In this document: in pieces, positions 1 through 8,657 of the stretch
Layout: each line of letters begins with the position of its first letter
Position numbering within the stretch: position 1 is the first letter of the stretch
Assembly (NCBI GenBank): GCA_019695095.1
Contig: JAIBAQ010000038.1
Location: forward strand, 1-39,684
Origin: Candidatus Hydrogenedentota bacterium
Lineage (GTDB): Bacteria; Hydrogenedentota; Hydrogenedentia; Hydrogenedentales; SLHB01
DNA length: 39,684 nt
Direction of reading: 5' to 3'
The notes under the pieces: model-generated
Seen by the model: only the letters and a program-made list of their open reading frames with translations
Databases searched by the model: none
Told to the model about the DNA's origin: nothing
Program-made: the position numbers and the translations under genes

Positions 1-90
1 GATAACGGCGCTAGAGCGGCTCAACTTCTCTCCAACGTGAACTCCAACGCAATCGGAACCCTGGGAGACCTGTCATCAGTAACGCAATAG
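1..90 (+). CDS. C-terminal fragment of an upstream gene (unidentified)
   Basis: Frame 1 is open from the left edge to a TAG stop at 88-90 and encodes 29 residues ending GTLGDLSSVTQ. Its codon choice resembles the genes that follow, and it ends about 20 bases before the chain-length gene, as expected for an upstream operon member. The fragment is too short to assign a family. By position it could be a polysaccharide export or periplasmic protein, but that is a guess. Frame 3 is also open from base 15 and is continuous with the next gene, so this may be non-coding. Confidence 0.35.
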   Translation, partial: DNGARAAQLLSNVNSNAIGTLGDLSSVTQ

Positions 91-110
91 TCAGAAACTC
101 CCTCCGCGAT

Positions 111-1661
111 GTGCTGTACATCGTGTTCAGGCACAAGGTGAAGATCCTGTTTGTCTTTGCGCTTGTTTACGCTGGAGTTGTCCTCGTGACATTTCTCAGC
201 CAGGAGATCTACCGCTCCGAGGCGCAATTGTTGGTGCGGCTTGGCCGGGAGAATCTGTCGGTTGATCCGTCTGTATCGGGGCCGACGCTGTACCCTTCGC
301 GCGATCGCGAAAACGAAGTCAACTCCGAACTGGCGATTCTAAAGAGCCGGGCGATCGCGGAAGAGGTTGTACAGAAGATTGGCGTGGACGCGCTGTTGGA
401 AAAGCCGGACGAGTCTTCGGAAGTACAGCCGCCCGTCCCGGCCATGAAAGATGCTCAGCAGGAATTGCGTGCGTTGCGCCGCGAAGTGCGAGAGAAGGAG
501 GCCGGTGGCGCTGGATTGCTGGTGGCCCTGGATCTGGCGACTCCGTTGACGCCCCAAGAGAAAGCCGTCAAGACTGTGATGGAGAACACAACGGTCGTTG
601 CGGAGTCGAAAACGGACATCCTATCCGTGAAGTATGACGCTCCCAGCCCGGCACTCGCCCAACGCGCACTCGACGCCATGCTCCAGTCGTTTCAAGAGCA
701 CCATATCCGCGTCCACGCGACGCAGGCATCGCCTGATTTCTTCGAGGAGCAAACGCGACAGTACCAAAGTGAATTGGAGAGTAGCCAACAGAAGCTGGCG
801 GCTTTTCGTGAAGAGCACGGCATAACCAGCCTTGAACAGCAGAAAATCGTGCTGCTCCAGCAAGTCAGCGCTCTGGAGACGCAACTCGCGGACACCAAAG
901 CTGAGTTGTCCGCATCCGAGAAGCGCGTGGCGTCCATGCGGAAGACGCTATCGGGCCGCGAAAAGGTCACCGAGCTCAGCCGCACAACCGGACGCACAAA
1001 CTATGCGGCAGACGCGCTCAAGGAAAAACTCCTGGAGTTGAAGCTCCAAGAGACGGATCTCGCATCACGCTACCCGGAGACACATCGCCCGCTCATCGAC
1101 ATCCGAAAGCAGGTGAAGGAAGCTCAAGCCGCACTGGCCCGGGAAATGGAAACGCATACGGAAGTCACTACGGGGATAGACACTTCGTTTCAAGAGCTGC
1201 AACTTACCCTCGAGAACGAGGATGCGCAACTCGCCTCCCACGAAGGACGGGCCAAGGTCCTTGAAGACGAGCTTGCTCGTCAGAAGAGTTCCTTGGCAGA
1301 CCTCGCCGCGCAGGAAGTCACGTTGAAGACGCTCGAACGTGAAGTGGAGCTTGCGGAAAAAGACTATAAGGAGTATCGCGAGAGTCTGCAGCGAGCGCGT
1401 ATATCCAGCGCGATGGACCGAGACAATGTGTCCAATGTGAGCGTTGTGCAACCGGCTACACTGCCCATGGGTCCTGTGAAACCCAACAAGATCTTAAACT
1501 TGGCGCTTGGGCTCTTTTTGGCGATGTTTGCCGCTCTATCTGTGGCCATGACTTTTGAGTACTTTGACGATTCTGTTAACAGTCCCGAACAAGTCGAGAA
1601 GTGGGTTGGCGTTCCTGTACTCGTCACAGTTTCCGACAGGGAGTACAAGGCATGTATTTAG
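111..1661 (+). CDS. Wzz/GumC-like polysaccharide chain-length determinant
   Basis: A polysaccharide co-polymerase of the inner membrane that sets chain length and couples Wzy polymerisation to export. One membrane segment lies at about residues 10-28. A long, Q/E/L-rich coiled-coil periplasmic part follows, and a second membrane segment lies at about 462-482 after the proline-containing stretch PMGPVKPNK typical of the family. The cytoplasmic tail contains VEKWVGVPVLVTV, the usual lead-in to a BY-kinase domain, but stops there; a separate kinase-like gene lies two genes downstream. The start is uncertain. GTG at 111 has no clear ribosome site, the frame is open back to 15, and LRDVLYIVFRHK resembles the conserved N-terminus, yet no standard start codon exists upstream. 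It overlaps the next gene by 10 bases. Confidence 0.88.
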   Translation: MLYIVFRHKVKILFVFALVYAGVVLVTFLSQEIYRSEAQLLVRLGRENLSVDPSVSGPTLYPSRDRENEVNSELAILKSRAIAEEVVQKIGVDALLEKPDESSEVQPPVPAMKDAQQELRALRREVREKEAGGAGLLVALDLATPLTPQEKAVKTVMENTTVVAESKTDILSVKYDAPSPALAQRALDAMLQSFQEHHIRVHATQASPDFFEEQTRQYQSELESSQQKLAAFREEHGITSLEQQKIVLLQQVSALETQLADTKAELSASEKRVASMRKTLSGREKVTELSRTTGRTNYAADALKEKLLELKLQETDLASRYPETHRPLIDIRKQVKEAQAALAREMETHTEVTTGIDTSFQELQLTLENEDAQLASHEGRAKVLEDELARQKSSLADLAAQEVTLKTLEREVELAEKDYKEYRESLQRARISSAMDRDNVSNVSVVQPATLPMGPVKPNKILNLALGLFLAMFAALSVAMTFEYFDDSVNSPEQVEKWVGVPVLVTVSDREYKACI

Positions 1662-2686
1662 AGCACTACCGGCTAGCCAAAGAGCCTTTTCACATTGCAT
1701 CGACACCCGGCTTCTTCTACATGGGTGAGAACCATCGGGAAGCGCTCGCCATGATGGTGTATGGCGTTCGCAAACGCCTCGGATTTGTCGCGTTGGTGGG
1801 CGATGTAGGCACTGGCAAGACAACGGTGCTGCGAGCATACCTTGAGCATATTCGAGGTTCCGACATCCGAACCATATTGATGTTCAACCCCAATGTGACG
1901 TTCGAAGGCCTATTGCTGCACATCCTGGGCGGCTTGGGCATAGACGCGTCCGGACGCGACGAACGATGGATGCTCCACGCGCTGGCCTATTGTCTTCAGC
2001 AGGAACTGAATGAGGGGCGCACAGTCGCGCTTGTGATTGATGAGGCCCACCATCTGCCGCTGGCGACTCTTGAGAAGATGCACTTGATCTCCAACCTGGA
2101 AACAGGACAGGGAAAACTGCTGCAGGTCGTATTTCTGGCCCAGCCTGAATTGGATGACATTATTCAAGATGACCGCTTGCGGCAGATTCGTCAGCGCATT
2201 GCAGTGCGGTATTACCTGCGTCCACTGAGGTATTGGGAGAGCCGGGCCTACTTGCGATTCCGCATTCAACGGGCCGGAGGCGATCCGGATTACGTGTTTA
2301 CGCGAAGCGCGATTAAAGCGCTCGCGCGTTCGGCAAAGGGCGTGCCCCGCCTACTGAATATCTTCGCGGACAACGCGCTTATCACGGGGATGGGACACGG
2401 CATGCGTCCCGTTACACCTAAGGTGGTTCGCGAGGTCGTACGCGACTTTTCGCCCCGCCGCCGTTTCCATTTCTGGCGGTGGGCGGCCGCCGCAGCGCTC
2501 GTTATCGTGGCTGGGACGGCACTGGCCGCGTTCGCCGGAGCGACCTTAAGTCCCAATGTCGTAGATAGTCCTGACGGAACTTCTATCGGTGCGCGTGCGC
2601 CACAGCCTGTCGCGCGTGTCTATTCAACCCGTGACTCTGCAGCGTCTGCCACTTCCTCCGAAGACTCGACGGAGACGATTCCATGA
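1652..2686 (+). CDS. ExeA-like AAA ATPase of the polysaccharide locus
   Basis: A 344-residue membrane-anchored ATPase of the ExeA/GspA-like family, often found in exopolysaccharide and PEP-CTERM (XrtA-type) loci. It begins MYLEHYRLAKEPFHIASTP, the conserved family opening. Walker A is GDVGTGKT at residues 50-57, Walker B is VIDEAH with D130-E131, and a sensor-like arginine-rich helical lid follows. A single hydrophobic segment at about 272-295 and a short Ser/Thr/Ala-rich tail end the protein. ATG 1652 is chosen because GGGAG lies just upstream and the family motif starts there; the frame is open from 1601 but the extra residues are not family-like. The gene overlaps wzz by 10 bases and the next gene by ATGA. 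Its exact role in export is not established for the family. Confidence 0.88.
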   Translation: MYLEHYRLAKEPFHIASTPGFFYMGENHREALAMMVYGVRKRLGFVALVGDVGTGKTTVLRAYLEHIRGSDIRTILMFNPNVTFEGLLLHILGGLGIDASGRDERWMLHALAYCLQQELNEGRTVALVIDEAHHLPLATLEKMHLISNLETGQGKLLQVVFLAQPELDDIIQDDRLRQIRQRIAVRYYLRPLRYWESRAYLRFRIQRAGGDPDYVFTRSAIKALARSAKGVPRLLNIFADNALITGMGHGMRPVTPKVVREVVRDFSPRRRFHFWRWAAAAALVIVAGTALAAFAGATLSPNVVDSPDGTSIGARAPQPVARVYSTRDSAASATSSEDSTETIP

Positions 2687-3414
2687 GCAAGATTTTTGAA
2701 GCCCTGCAATTGCGCGAACTGGAGACGCCCTCGGATACGCCCTGGACCGCGCAGACGTTGACCGTTACGCCGCGCCCCTCTGCCCCAAAGAAATTTGAGG
2801 AGCGGATTCTGGGCCTCTATCGGCGCATTGAAGCCATGCTCGACGGCGATGGGGCGAGGATCGTTTCCCTGGTAAGCATGACGTCCGTCAAGGAGTCATT
2901 CACGTATACCTTCGAGTTGGCTCGTCTTGCCGCAAAGCAATTCCGTCTGCGTGTGCTCGTTCTTTGCACGCATGGATCCGGCGCATCCCAACATTTGCTT
3001 AACGGCGCGCCGCTCCAACGCGGATGGGAACAGGCGGCCTTTGAGGACAAGCCCTTGGCAGAGACGGTTCACAAGATCGAGGAACCGCCCATCCACATTA
3101 GTCAGCTCAATGCAAGCATTGTGTCGTTGCCAACCCTGGTGGCCTCGCCGAAGTTTGAGCCTTTTATAACCCGCATGCGCAAACAGTACGACATCATACT
3201 TATAGACTCGCGGCCCTTTACGGATGGTATGGACGCGGCCCTGCTCTCGCCTGTTGCGGACGGCACGATTCTGATAGTCGATGCCGGATCGTCCAGGTGG
3301 CAGGTCGTGCGCAACGCTGTGGACCAAGTTGTCTCCCAGCGGGGAACACTCCTAGGAGTAGTGCTCAACAAGCGAAAGCACTACATACCCAACTTCATTT
3401 ATCGAAGGCTGTAA
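2683..3414 (+). CDS. BY-kinase-like (CpsD/CapB family) protein lacking the P-loop lysine
   Basis: The N-terminus MSKIFEALQ and C-terminus NFIYRRL match bacterial tyrosine-kinase-like proteins that partner Wzz in exopolysaccharide loci. The fold is visible: a central strand RIVSLVSMTS leads into a helix where Walker A should be, strand RVLVLC occupies the Walker A' position, and IILIDSRPF at 171-179 matches Walker B, keeping D175. The residues normally reading PGEGKST appear as SVKESFT (about 68-74), so the glycine-rich loop and catalytic lysine are lost. The Walker A' aspartates are also lost (CTH). There is one tyrosine near the end, not a cluster. It is therefore probably an inactive or regulatory partner of the chain-length protein. 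The ATGA overlap with the ATPase gene suggests coupled translation. Confidence 0.78.
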   Translation: MSKIFEALQLRELETPSDTPWTAQTLTVTPRPSAPKKFEERILGLYRRIEAMLDGDGARIVSLVSMTSVKESFTYTFELARLAAKQFRLRVLVLCTHGSGASQHLLNGAPLQRGWEQAAFEDKPLAETVHKIEEPPIHISQLNASIVSLPTLVASPKFEPFITRMRKQYDIILIDSRPFTDGMDAALLSPVADGTILIVDAGSSRWQVVRNAVDQVVSQRGTLLGVVLNKRKHYIPNFIYRRL

Positions 3415-3454
3415 CGGCTGGCTTGGCGCCCCTTCGGTTCAAAGGCAATATCTC

Positions 3455-3973
3455 ATGAATCACGCACACAACGGCAATCGGACTGTCCTCACTCGTCTCT
3501 TCTCGAAGCGGCACGGCCCGCGGCGAATGGACGCCCCTGGCGGCTTTCTGTCGCAGGAACTCTTTGCTGCGCAGCTTGAGGTTGAGCGGGCGCGCGTGGA
3601 CCGTTCAGGGCATGCGTTCACCGTGATTCTCTTCTCTGTTCAAGGTGTCGTTGGAGAGATTGAAGTGAAGCGTGCCGAGCAAGCGTTGATTGCCGCGTTG
3701 ATCGAGCGTACGCGCCGCTGCGACACGAAGGGCTGGTATGGTTCACATCCCGCCGTGATTCTGCCTTATACGAGCAAAGCAAGGGCGATGAACCTGACCG
3801 CCCCCGTCGAAATAATCTTCCGCAAGCATCTCACTCAGGCGGGAATGCCGCTGGTCCCGGGTCCTCGCCTTACGTTTGTCGCTTATGGGTATCCCCAGGA
3901 TTCTCTCCCCGCGGACGAAGCAACCCTAGCTGCGCACGGAGATCATCCTCACACCGATGCATCGATGAGGTAA
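3455..3973 (+). CDS. Small protein with a degenerate GGDEF-like (nucleotidyl-cyclase-fold) domain
   Basis: A 172-residue cytoplasmic protein without signal peptide or membrane segment. The pattern of residues about 30-150 resembles a GGDEF domain. An F..QLEVERARVDRSGHAF opening is followed by a hydrophobic strand (TVILFSV), a helix with AALIERTRRCD and a strand reading AVILPYTS. The signature loop that should read GGDEF is YGSHPA, and the first metal-binding aspartate region reads ILFSVQG, so cyclase activity is not expected. ATG 3455 follows AAAGG with suitable spacing. It lies between the kinase-like gene and the initiating transferase, suggesting a role in controlling polysaccharide initiation or export. 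This family assignment rests on pattern only. Confidence 0.6.
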   Translation: MNHAHNGNRTVLTRLFSKRHGPRRMDAPGGFLSQELFAAQLEVERARVDRSGHAFTVILFSVQGVVGEIEVKRAEQALIAALIERTRRCDTKGWYGSHPAVILPYTSKARAMNLTAPVEIIFRKHLTQAGMPLVPGPRLTFVAYGYPQDSLPADEATLAAHGDHPHTDASMR

Positions 3974-3979
3974 CACATC

Positions 3980-4696
3980 ATGTCACTTGGCGAACTGAGT
4001 ACAGGCCTTGCCGATTTCGTTCCTCTTCGGAGAAGCGAAAGGCCCGACTTCCAGGCCACGACGGTCCGATCATCCGGGCTGCATCTATTTGCGCGGCCAT
4101 TGCCCTGGTGGAAGCGCGGGCTCGACATTGTGGGAGCATCTAGTGCTTTGATTCTCTTCGCACCACTTATGATAGCCATTTCGCTGGCCGTAAAATGCAC
4201 TTCAACTGGCCCAGTGCTCTTTACCCAAGTGCGCGGAGGGCGAGGCGGGAGGCCGTTTCGCCTCTTCAAATTCAGAAGTATGACCGTCGACGCCGAAGCC
4301 AAGAAGGCGGCATTGCTGAAGTTCAACGAGCGCAGCGGCGTTGCGTTCAAAATGACCAATGATCCGCGTGTGACGCGCGTGGGCGCCTTTCTGCGCAAAA
4401 CGAGCCTTGACGAATTACCTCAATTGCTCAACGTGCTCAAGGGCGACATGAGCCTGGTGGGACCGCGGCCTCTCCCCGTGAAGGAGGAAGAATCCTACGA
4501 CTCGTGGCATTGGCGGCGGCTCGACGTGAAGCCGGGTCTGACGTGTATTTGGCAGGTAACAAGCCGGCACGATCGCGATTTCGATCGATGGGTCCGGTTG
4601 GACATCGAATACATCCGCAAGCAGTCGTTCTGGCTGGATATCAAGTTGATACTGCAAACCGTTCCTGCCGTGCTTCTCCAGCGTGGGGCTTGCTAG
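3980..4696 (+). CDS. Initiating sugar-phosphate transferase (bacterial sugar transferase, PF02397)
   Basis: Transfers a sugar-1-phosphate from a nucleotide sugar to undecaprenyl phosphate, the first step of repeat-unit assembly, on the inner face of the inner membrane. The protein is 238 residues and has only the catalytic half of the WbaP/WcaJ family. It has the opening KRGLDIVGASSAL with a re-entrant hydrophobic helix, FRSM after FKL-type residues, DPRVTRVGAFLRKTSLDELPQ, the GDMSLVGPRP signature and KPGLTCIWQV. An N-terminal stretch of about 45 residues is not conserved. ATG 3980 follows GAGGT, six bases after the stop of the preceding gene. The sugar transferred cannot be told from sequence. 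Confidence 0.93.
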   Translation: MSLGELSTGLADFVPLRRSERPDFQATTVRSSGLHLFARPLPWWKRGLDIVGASSALILFAPLMIAISLAVKCTSTGPVLFTQVRGGRGGRPFRLFKFRSMTVDAEAKKAALLKFNERSGVAFKMTNDPRVTRVGAFLRKTSLDELPQLLNVLKGDMSLVGPRPLPVKEEESYDSWHWRRLDVKPGLTCIWQVTSRHDRDFDRWVRLDIEYIRKQSFWLDIKLILQTVPAVLLQRGAC

Positions 4697-4735
4697 GCCG
4701 GTTCCAAAGGGTATTTACGACAAGCAGATAAGCCT

Positions 4736-6061
4736 GTGAGCAACGTAGCCGAAATAGTGAATCGCGTCGTAGCGTTCCGTCCTCGTGCGTCCGCCTTGGG
4801 AGAAGGCGGGAGACTGCTTCGAGGGGGTTCTCTCACCATTGCCGATCAGGTCGTGGCAAGCGGAACCACGTTTGCAACGGGCGTCCTGATAGGGCGAATT
4901 TGCTCGAAGGAAGAATTCGGCCTCTACATGCTTGGCTTTTCCGTCGTGACCTTTCTCATGACGATACAAGCCTCGCTTGTCTCAACACCCTACATGATCT
5001 ATTTCCCCCGCACGGACGAAGCGACACGTCCTCGCCTGACGGGCAGCGCACTGTTATTTCAGATGGTTCTGGCAGCATGCGCGGCGGTAATCATAGGGGT
5101 CGTGGCGTTCGGTGCGTGGATCTTCACGTCCACACCGGGTATGCCTTCCATGCTGGCAGCTCTTGCGGCAGCAATCCTCTTTCTTCTTCTTCGTGACTTC
5201 ATCCGCCAGATTTGCTTTGCCCGTCTCGAGGTAATGCATGCGTTTGGTTTCGATGTATCCGTGGCAGGATGTCAGCTTCTTGCGCTCGGCGCCCTGGCGA
5301 TAGTCGGCTGGATGAACGCATCCAGCGCCCTTATCGCGCTCGGACTTGCCTGCGCGTTGGGAGCTTCTGGCTGGTACTGGACTCACCGCGACTCTATCCA
5401 GGTTCACCTCCCTTCTGCTGCGGCCGACTTCTCCCGCGCATGGGTGTCCGGCAAATGGTTGTTCGCAAGCGGTCTCGTGTGGAGCATCAGCATGAATCTC
5501 TACGCATGGCTGATTGTGGGATTTCATGGTGCTGCATCCGTTGGCGCGTGGGGCGTTGCCGTGGGCACCGTGACTCTGCTGAATCCATTCATGCTGGGCC
5601 TACAGAATTATCTCGGCCCGCACATCATGCACGCGCATACACCGAATGACATGCGCTCTCTCGCGCGCGCCGTGACCTCATCCACCGTTCTCTATGCGGG
5701 TTCGCTCCTGATGTTCAGCGTCTTAATGTATCTATTCGGCGACCAGCTCGTTGTCGCGATCTATGGAAGCAAATACGCCGGAGGCGGGCCGGTCGTGGCA
5801 ATTCTCTCGCTAAACCTCGTATTTCTTGCCATTGGATTCTGCGTATCTCGCGGTCTTTTTGCGATGGAGAAAGCATCCCTGGACTTCAGGGTCAACTTCG
5901 TCGCGCTTGCCACGATGATTGTCCTCGGAGTGACGTTGTCGCGGAACTATGGGCCGCTTGGAGCAGCATTGGGCCAGGTCGCGACGAGCGCAACGGCGGC
6001 CGTTGTCCGCACGGCTGTATTTGCCGCGACACTGCGGCGCACCCGACGAGCCCTGACATGA
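4736..6061 (+). CDS. Wzx-type lipid-linked oligosaccharide flippase
   Basis: A 441-residue polytopic inner-membrane protein of the MOP (polysaccharide transporter) superfamily, expected to flip the undecaprenyl-linked repeat unit to the periplasm. It shows about 12 hydrophobic segments and the family-typical start GGSLTIADQVVASGTTFATGVLIGR, in which the first helix is preceded by a basic stretch. Later it has a repeat of the fold around LVWSISMNLYAWLIVGFHGAASVGAWGVAVG. GTG 4736 is the first usable start; no strong ribosome site is visible. The stop overlaps the start of the polymerase gene (ATGA at 6058), so flippase and polymerase are probably translationally coupled. Confidence 0.85.
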   Translation: MSNVAEIVNRVVAFRPRASALGEGGRLLRGGSLTIADQVVASGTTFATGVLIGRICSKEEFGLYMLGFSVVTFLMTIQASLVSTPYMIYFPRTDEATRPRLTGSALLFQMVLAACAAVIIGVVAFGAWIFTSTPGMPSMLAALAAAILFLLLRDFIRQICFARLEVMHAFGFDVSVAGCQLLALGALAIVGWMNASSALIALGLACALGASGWYWTHRDSIQVHLPSAAADFSRAWVSGKWLFASGLVWSISMNLYAWLIVGFHGAASVGAWGVAVGTVTLLNPFMLGLQNYLGPHIMHAHTPNDMRSLARAVTSSTVLYAGSLLMFSVLMYLFGDQLVVAIYGSKYAGGGPVVAILSLNLVFLAIGFCVSRGLFAMEKASLDFRVNFVALATMIVLGVTLSRNYGPLGAALGQVATSATAAVVRTAVFAATLRRTRRALT

Positions 6062-7461
6062 TCACGTCAGCGAATCCAGCTACACCGATCGACTCCGGCG
6101 CTGAGCGGCCGATTCCATGGATCCTTTTTGCGGCATTGACACTGGCCTTCTTCATTGCGCTGCACGATCCCATGCGGTCGTTCAGTATCGGCGAAGACTA
6201 CCTTCCGTCCGCCGATACTCTTCAACGTCATGCCGCGGAAGGCAACGTAAAACGTCAGATAGGGTTTCTTCTTGTTGGGGCCATTGGCGCGGCTATACTC
6301 GCGAGCTCCAATCGCCGCCGCATCGAAATGCGCGGAGCCCTCTCTTTCCTCATCTTGTACTTCCTGACGTGGATCACCCTGAGCATCACATGGGCCGACC
6401 AGCCCGCACTCACGGGCAGAAGGCTTATCGTGATCGCCATGCTCGCCATAGGGGCGCTGGCGGTCGTGACTCGCTTATCGTTGCGAGAAATTGTTCTGCT
6501 GGTGTTTCTCAGTTCGTTTGCATATCTGCTCGCTGGAATTGCCGCAGAACTCGCATTGGGGACGTTCCGGCCCTCAGCTGAGCGGTATCGGTTTGCCGGA
6601 ACTATTCACCCGAACAATCAAGGCGTAAACTGTTCGCTCATCATCTTGTCCGGATTGACCGCGGCACTCACCGAGAAGCGCTATCGCAGACTCTACGTTG
6701 CCGCCATTGTCTTTGCCTTCGTCTTTCTGGTGCTCACGAAATCCCGCACATCGTTCCTCAGTTGCGGAGCGGCTCTGGCTTTCCTCTCTGCCTTGGTCTT
6801 CAGTAGATCGAGACACGTCCCGTACTTTATTTGCGTAACCATGACATGCGTGTTGAGTGTCGTCCTGTTCGCTCGCGACGCGTTGAGCACCCTGCTTACC
6901 AACACGATTCTTCTCGGCCGGACAGACCAGGACTTGTCGGGAGCATTGACCCTGACTGGGCGTCTTCCGCTATGGCAGAACCTTCTTGAATACGCGGCTC
7001 GCAGACCCATTCAAGGTTATGGCTACGGCAGTTTCTTCACGGTCGAACACATCCGTGAAATATCCGCGCGACAAGGCTGGCCCATTGCCGAGTGTCATTC
7101 GGTCTTTCTTGAAGTGCTACTTGGGCTTGGCATCGTGGGTGTCAGTACGTATGCTCTCATACAATTCATCGGCTTGTTCAGGACGACTGTCTATTTCAGA
7201 TTGACGCGCGACCCTCGATATGCGCTGTTAGGCAGTCTGTTGCTTCTAGGCATTGTGGGAGGCATGGCCGAGTCCACACTGCTTGTCCCAACGATGCAAA
7301 CCTTTGTGCAATTCCTCACCTTGGCCCAGTTGGCTTTCCTGGCGCCGAGTGAAGAGATCGGTTCTATCCTTCGGTCTCGCGCTGCTGGCAAATTCAGTGC
7401 TCCCACGATTTATCCTTTTCCGGCACGGGCTACGGCGTGTTCACCGGGAGGAAAGACATGA
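6058..7461 (+). CDS. Wzy/WaaL-like O-antigen polymerase or ligase
   Basis: A 467-residue polytopic membrane protein of the O-antigen ligase/polymerase family (PF04932), expected to join lipid-linked repeat units in the periplasm. About 11 hydrophobic segments are visible. A large loop carries the family pattern TGRLPLWQNLLEYAARRP followed by GYGYGSFF, and the nearby HSVFLEVLLGLGIVG is also characteristic. An earlier FAGTIHPNNQG motif matches the conserved GxxxHPNxxG loop. The last ~40 residues are non-conserved. Placement directly after wzx and before the glycosyltransferases favours polymerase (Wzy) over ligase. The start overlaps wzx by four bases; the end overlaps the next gene's start codon by four bases at 7458. 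Confidence 0.87.
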   Translation: MITSANPATPIDSGAERPIPWILFAALTLAFFIALHDPMRSFSIGEDYLPSADTLQRHAAEGNVKRQIGFLLVGAIGAAILASSNRRRIEMRGALSFLILYFLTWITLSITWADQPALTGRRLIVIAMLAIGALAVVTRLSLREIVLLVFLSSFAYLLAGIAAELALGTFRPSAERYRFAGTIHPNNQGVNCSLIILSGLTAALTEKRYRRLYVAAIVFAFVFLVLTKSRTSFLSCGAALAFLSALVFSRSRHVPYFICVTMTCVLSVVLFARDALSTLLTNTILLGRTDQDLSGALTLTGRLPLWQNLLEYAARRPIQGYGYGSFFTVEHIREISARQGWPIAECHSVFLEVLLGLGIVGVSTYALIQFIGLFRTTVYFRLTRDPRYALLGSLLLLGIVGGMAESTLLVPTMQTFVQFLTLAQLAFLAPSEEIGSILRSRAAGKFSAPTIYPFPARATACSPGGKT

Positions 7462-8657
7462 GTGCTGTCACGCCGAACCACGCGGCTCCGCGAATCGTTC
7501 TCGGAAGTGGGTTTCAAGCTCACTACGTGCGAGAGGTTGCCGACGCCTACGCCCGCCTGGGACTTCCTGTGGAGGTCATTGGCGGCAACATGCACGCCCA
7601 TCTGCAATTTGCCCCAGGAGTGCGATTCTGCAATCTTCGCGGCAATGACAAGCTGGAGAAAAGCCCAGTCTCAGAGATTAAGAAGCTGGCGAATTACTAT
7701 GTTCGCTTGATGCGCCACGTGCGCCAATCCAAATCGTCGGGAATCTACGACGTCAGTATCGGACGGCCCATTTTGCGGTGCATGCTCATGTACTCCGCCT
7801 TTCGCTTGATGGGCAAACGCATCGTGTATACCGCCCACAATGTTCTTCCCCACGACCGCGACACTCGCCTCAACCGCATCATCTTCTGGGCAATATACCG
7901 AATCTTCGCGAATGCAATCGTGGTGCATGGGCAATCCATTAAGGACCGCATCGTTTCTGAATTCAACGTGGATGCGCGGAAAGTCACCGTTATTCCTCAC
8001 GGAACCTATCACCCTTGCGATGACACAACGATCTCGAAACATGCGTCACGCGAAAGACTAGGGTTATCGCAAAGCGCCAGGGTTGTCCTATTCTTCGGCC
8101 TCCAGCGTCCCTACAAGGGAACTCACTTTGCGATCGATGCACTGATGGGCGCCTCAATAAAGAACCTCCTTATCTTGATTCGCGGCGAGGCGACCAATCC
8201 CATCTACGGTAAAGAACTCAAGGCGACCATTGCGGCCGCTTCCCTCTGCCTTGCCATCGATTCACGATTGGAGCCTATCCCCGATTCCGAAATGGAACTC
8301 TTGTTCAAGGCGTCCGATATCGTTGCGCTTCCCTATCTGGAAGGAAGCCAAAGCGGTATCAAGTACATGGCCTACGCTTACGGACGCCCCGTATTGGCAA
8401 GCAACGTCGGCAGTCTCTCCGATGGGGTCATCTCGGGGGTAACCGGTGAAACATTTGAATGCGGCGACGCTGCGTCATTCCTTAGAAAGCTTGAGCACAT
8501 GATGAACAACCTTGACTTGTATGACGAAGGTCGCATACGCGCCATGGCGCGCGACGAATTCTCGTTTGAAGCCGCCGTGCGCAAGGTGGAACGTCTCTTC
8601 GATGAGCATAGTGTTCCGCCTGGCGCAACGGCCTGTGGGGAAGGGACCAACGCATGA
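7458..8657 (+). CDS. GT4-family glycosyltransferase
   Basis: A 399-residue GT-B fold transferase expected to add a sugar to the lipid-linked repeat unit in the cytoplasm. The N-terminal half includes RIVYTAHNVLPHD. The C-terminal donor-binding half includes VLFFGLQRPYKGTHFAIDAL and the family motif region LPYLEGSQSGIKYMAYAYGRPVLAS. The acceptor-side sequence VRLMRHVRQSKSSGIYDV is unusual. ATG 7458 is chosen over an in-frame GTG at 7437 because GGGAGGAAAG ends five bases before it and it overlaps the polymerase stop. The following gene starts at 8654, overlapping by ATGA. Sugar specificity is unknown. Confidence 0.88.
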   Translation: MSAVTPNHAAPRIVLGSGFQAHYVREVADAYARLGLPVEVIGGNMHAHLQFAPGVRFCNLRGNDKLEKSPVSEIKKLANYYVRLMRHVRQSKSSGIYDVSIGRPILRCMLMYSAFRLMGKRIVYTAHNVLPHDRDTRLNRIIFWAIYRIFANAIVVHGQSIKDRIVSEFNVDARKVTVIPHGTYHPCDDTTISKHASRERLGLSQSARVVLFFGLQRPYKGTHFAIDALMGASIKNLLILIRGEATNPIYGKELKATIAAASLCLAIDSRLEPIPDSEMELLFKASDIVALPYLEGSQSGIKYMAYAYGRPVLASNVGSLSDGVISGVTGETFECGDAASFLRKLEHMMNNLDLYDEGRIRAMARDEFSFEAAVRKVERLFDEHSVPPGATACGEGTNA

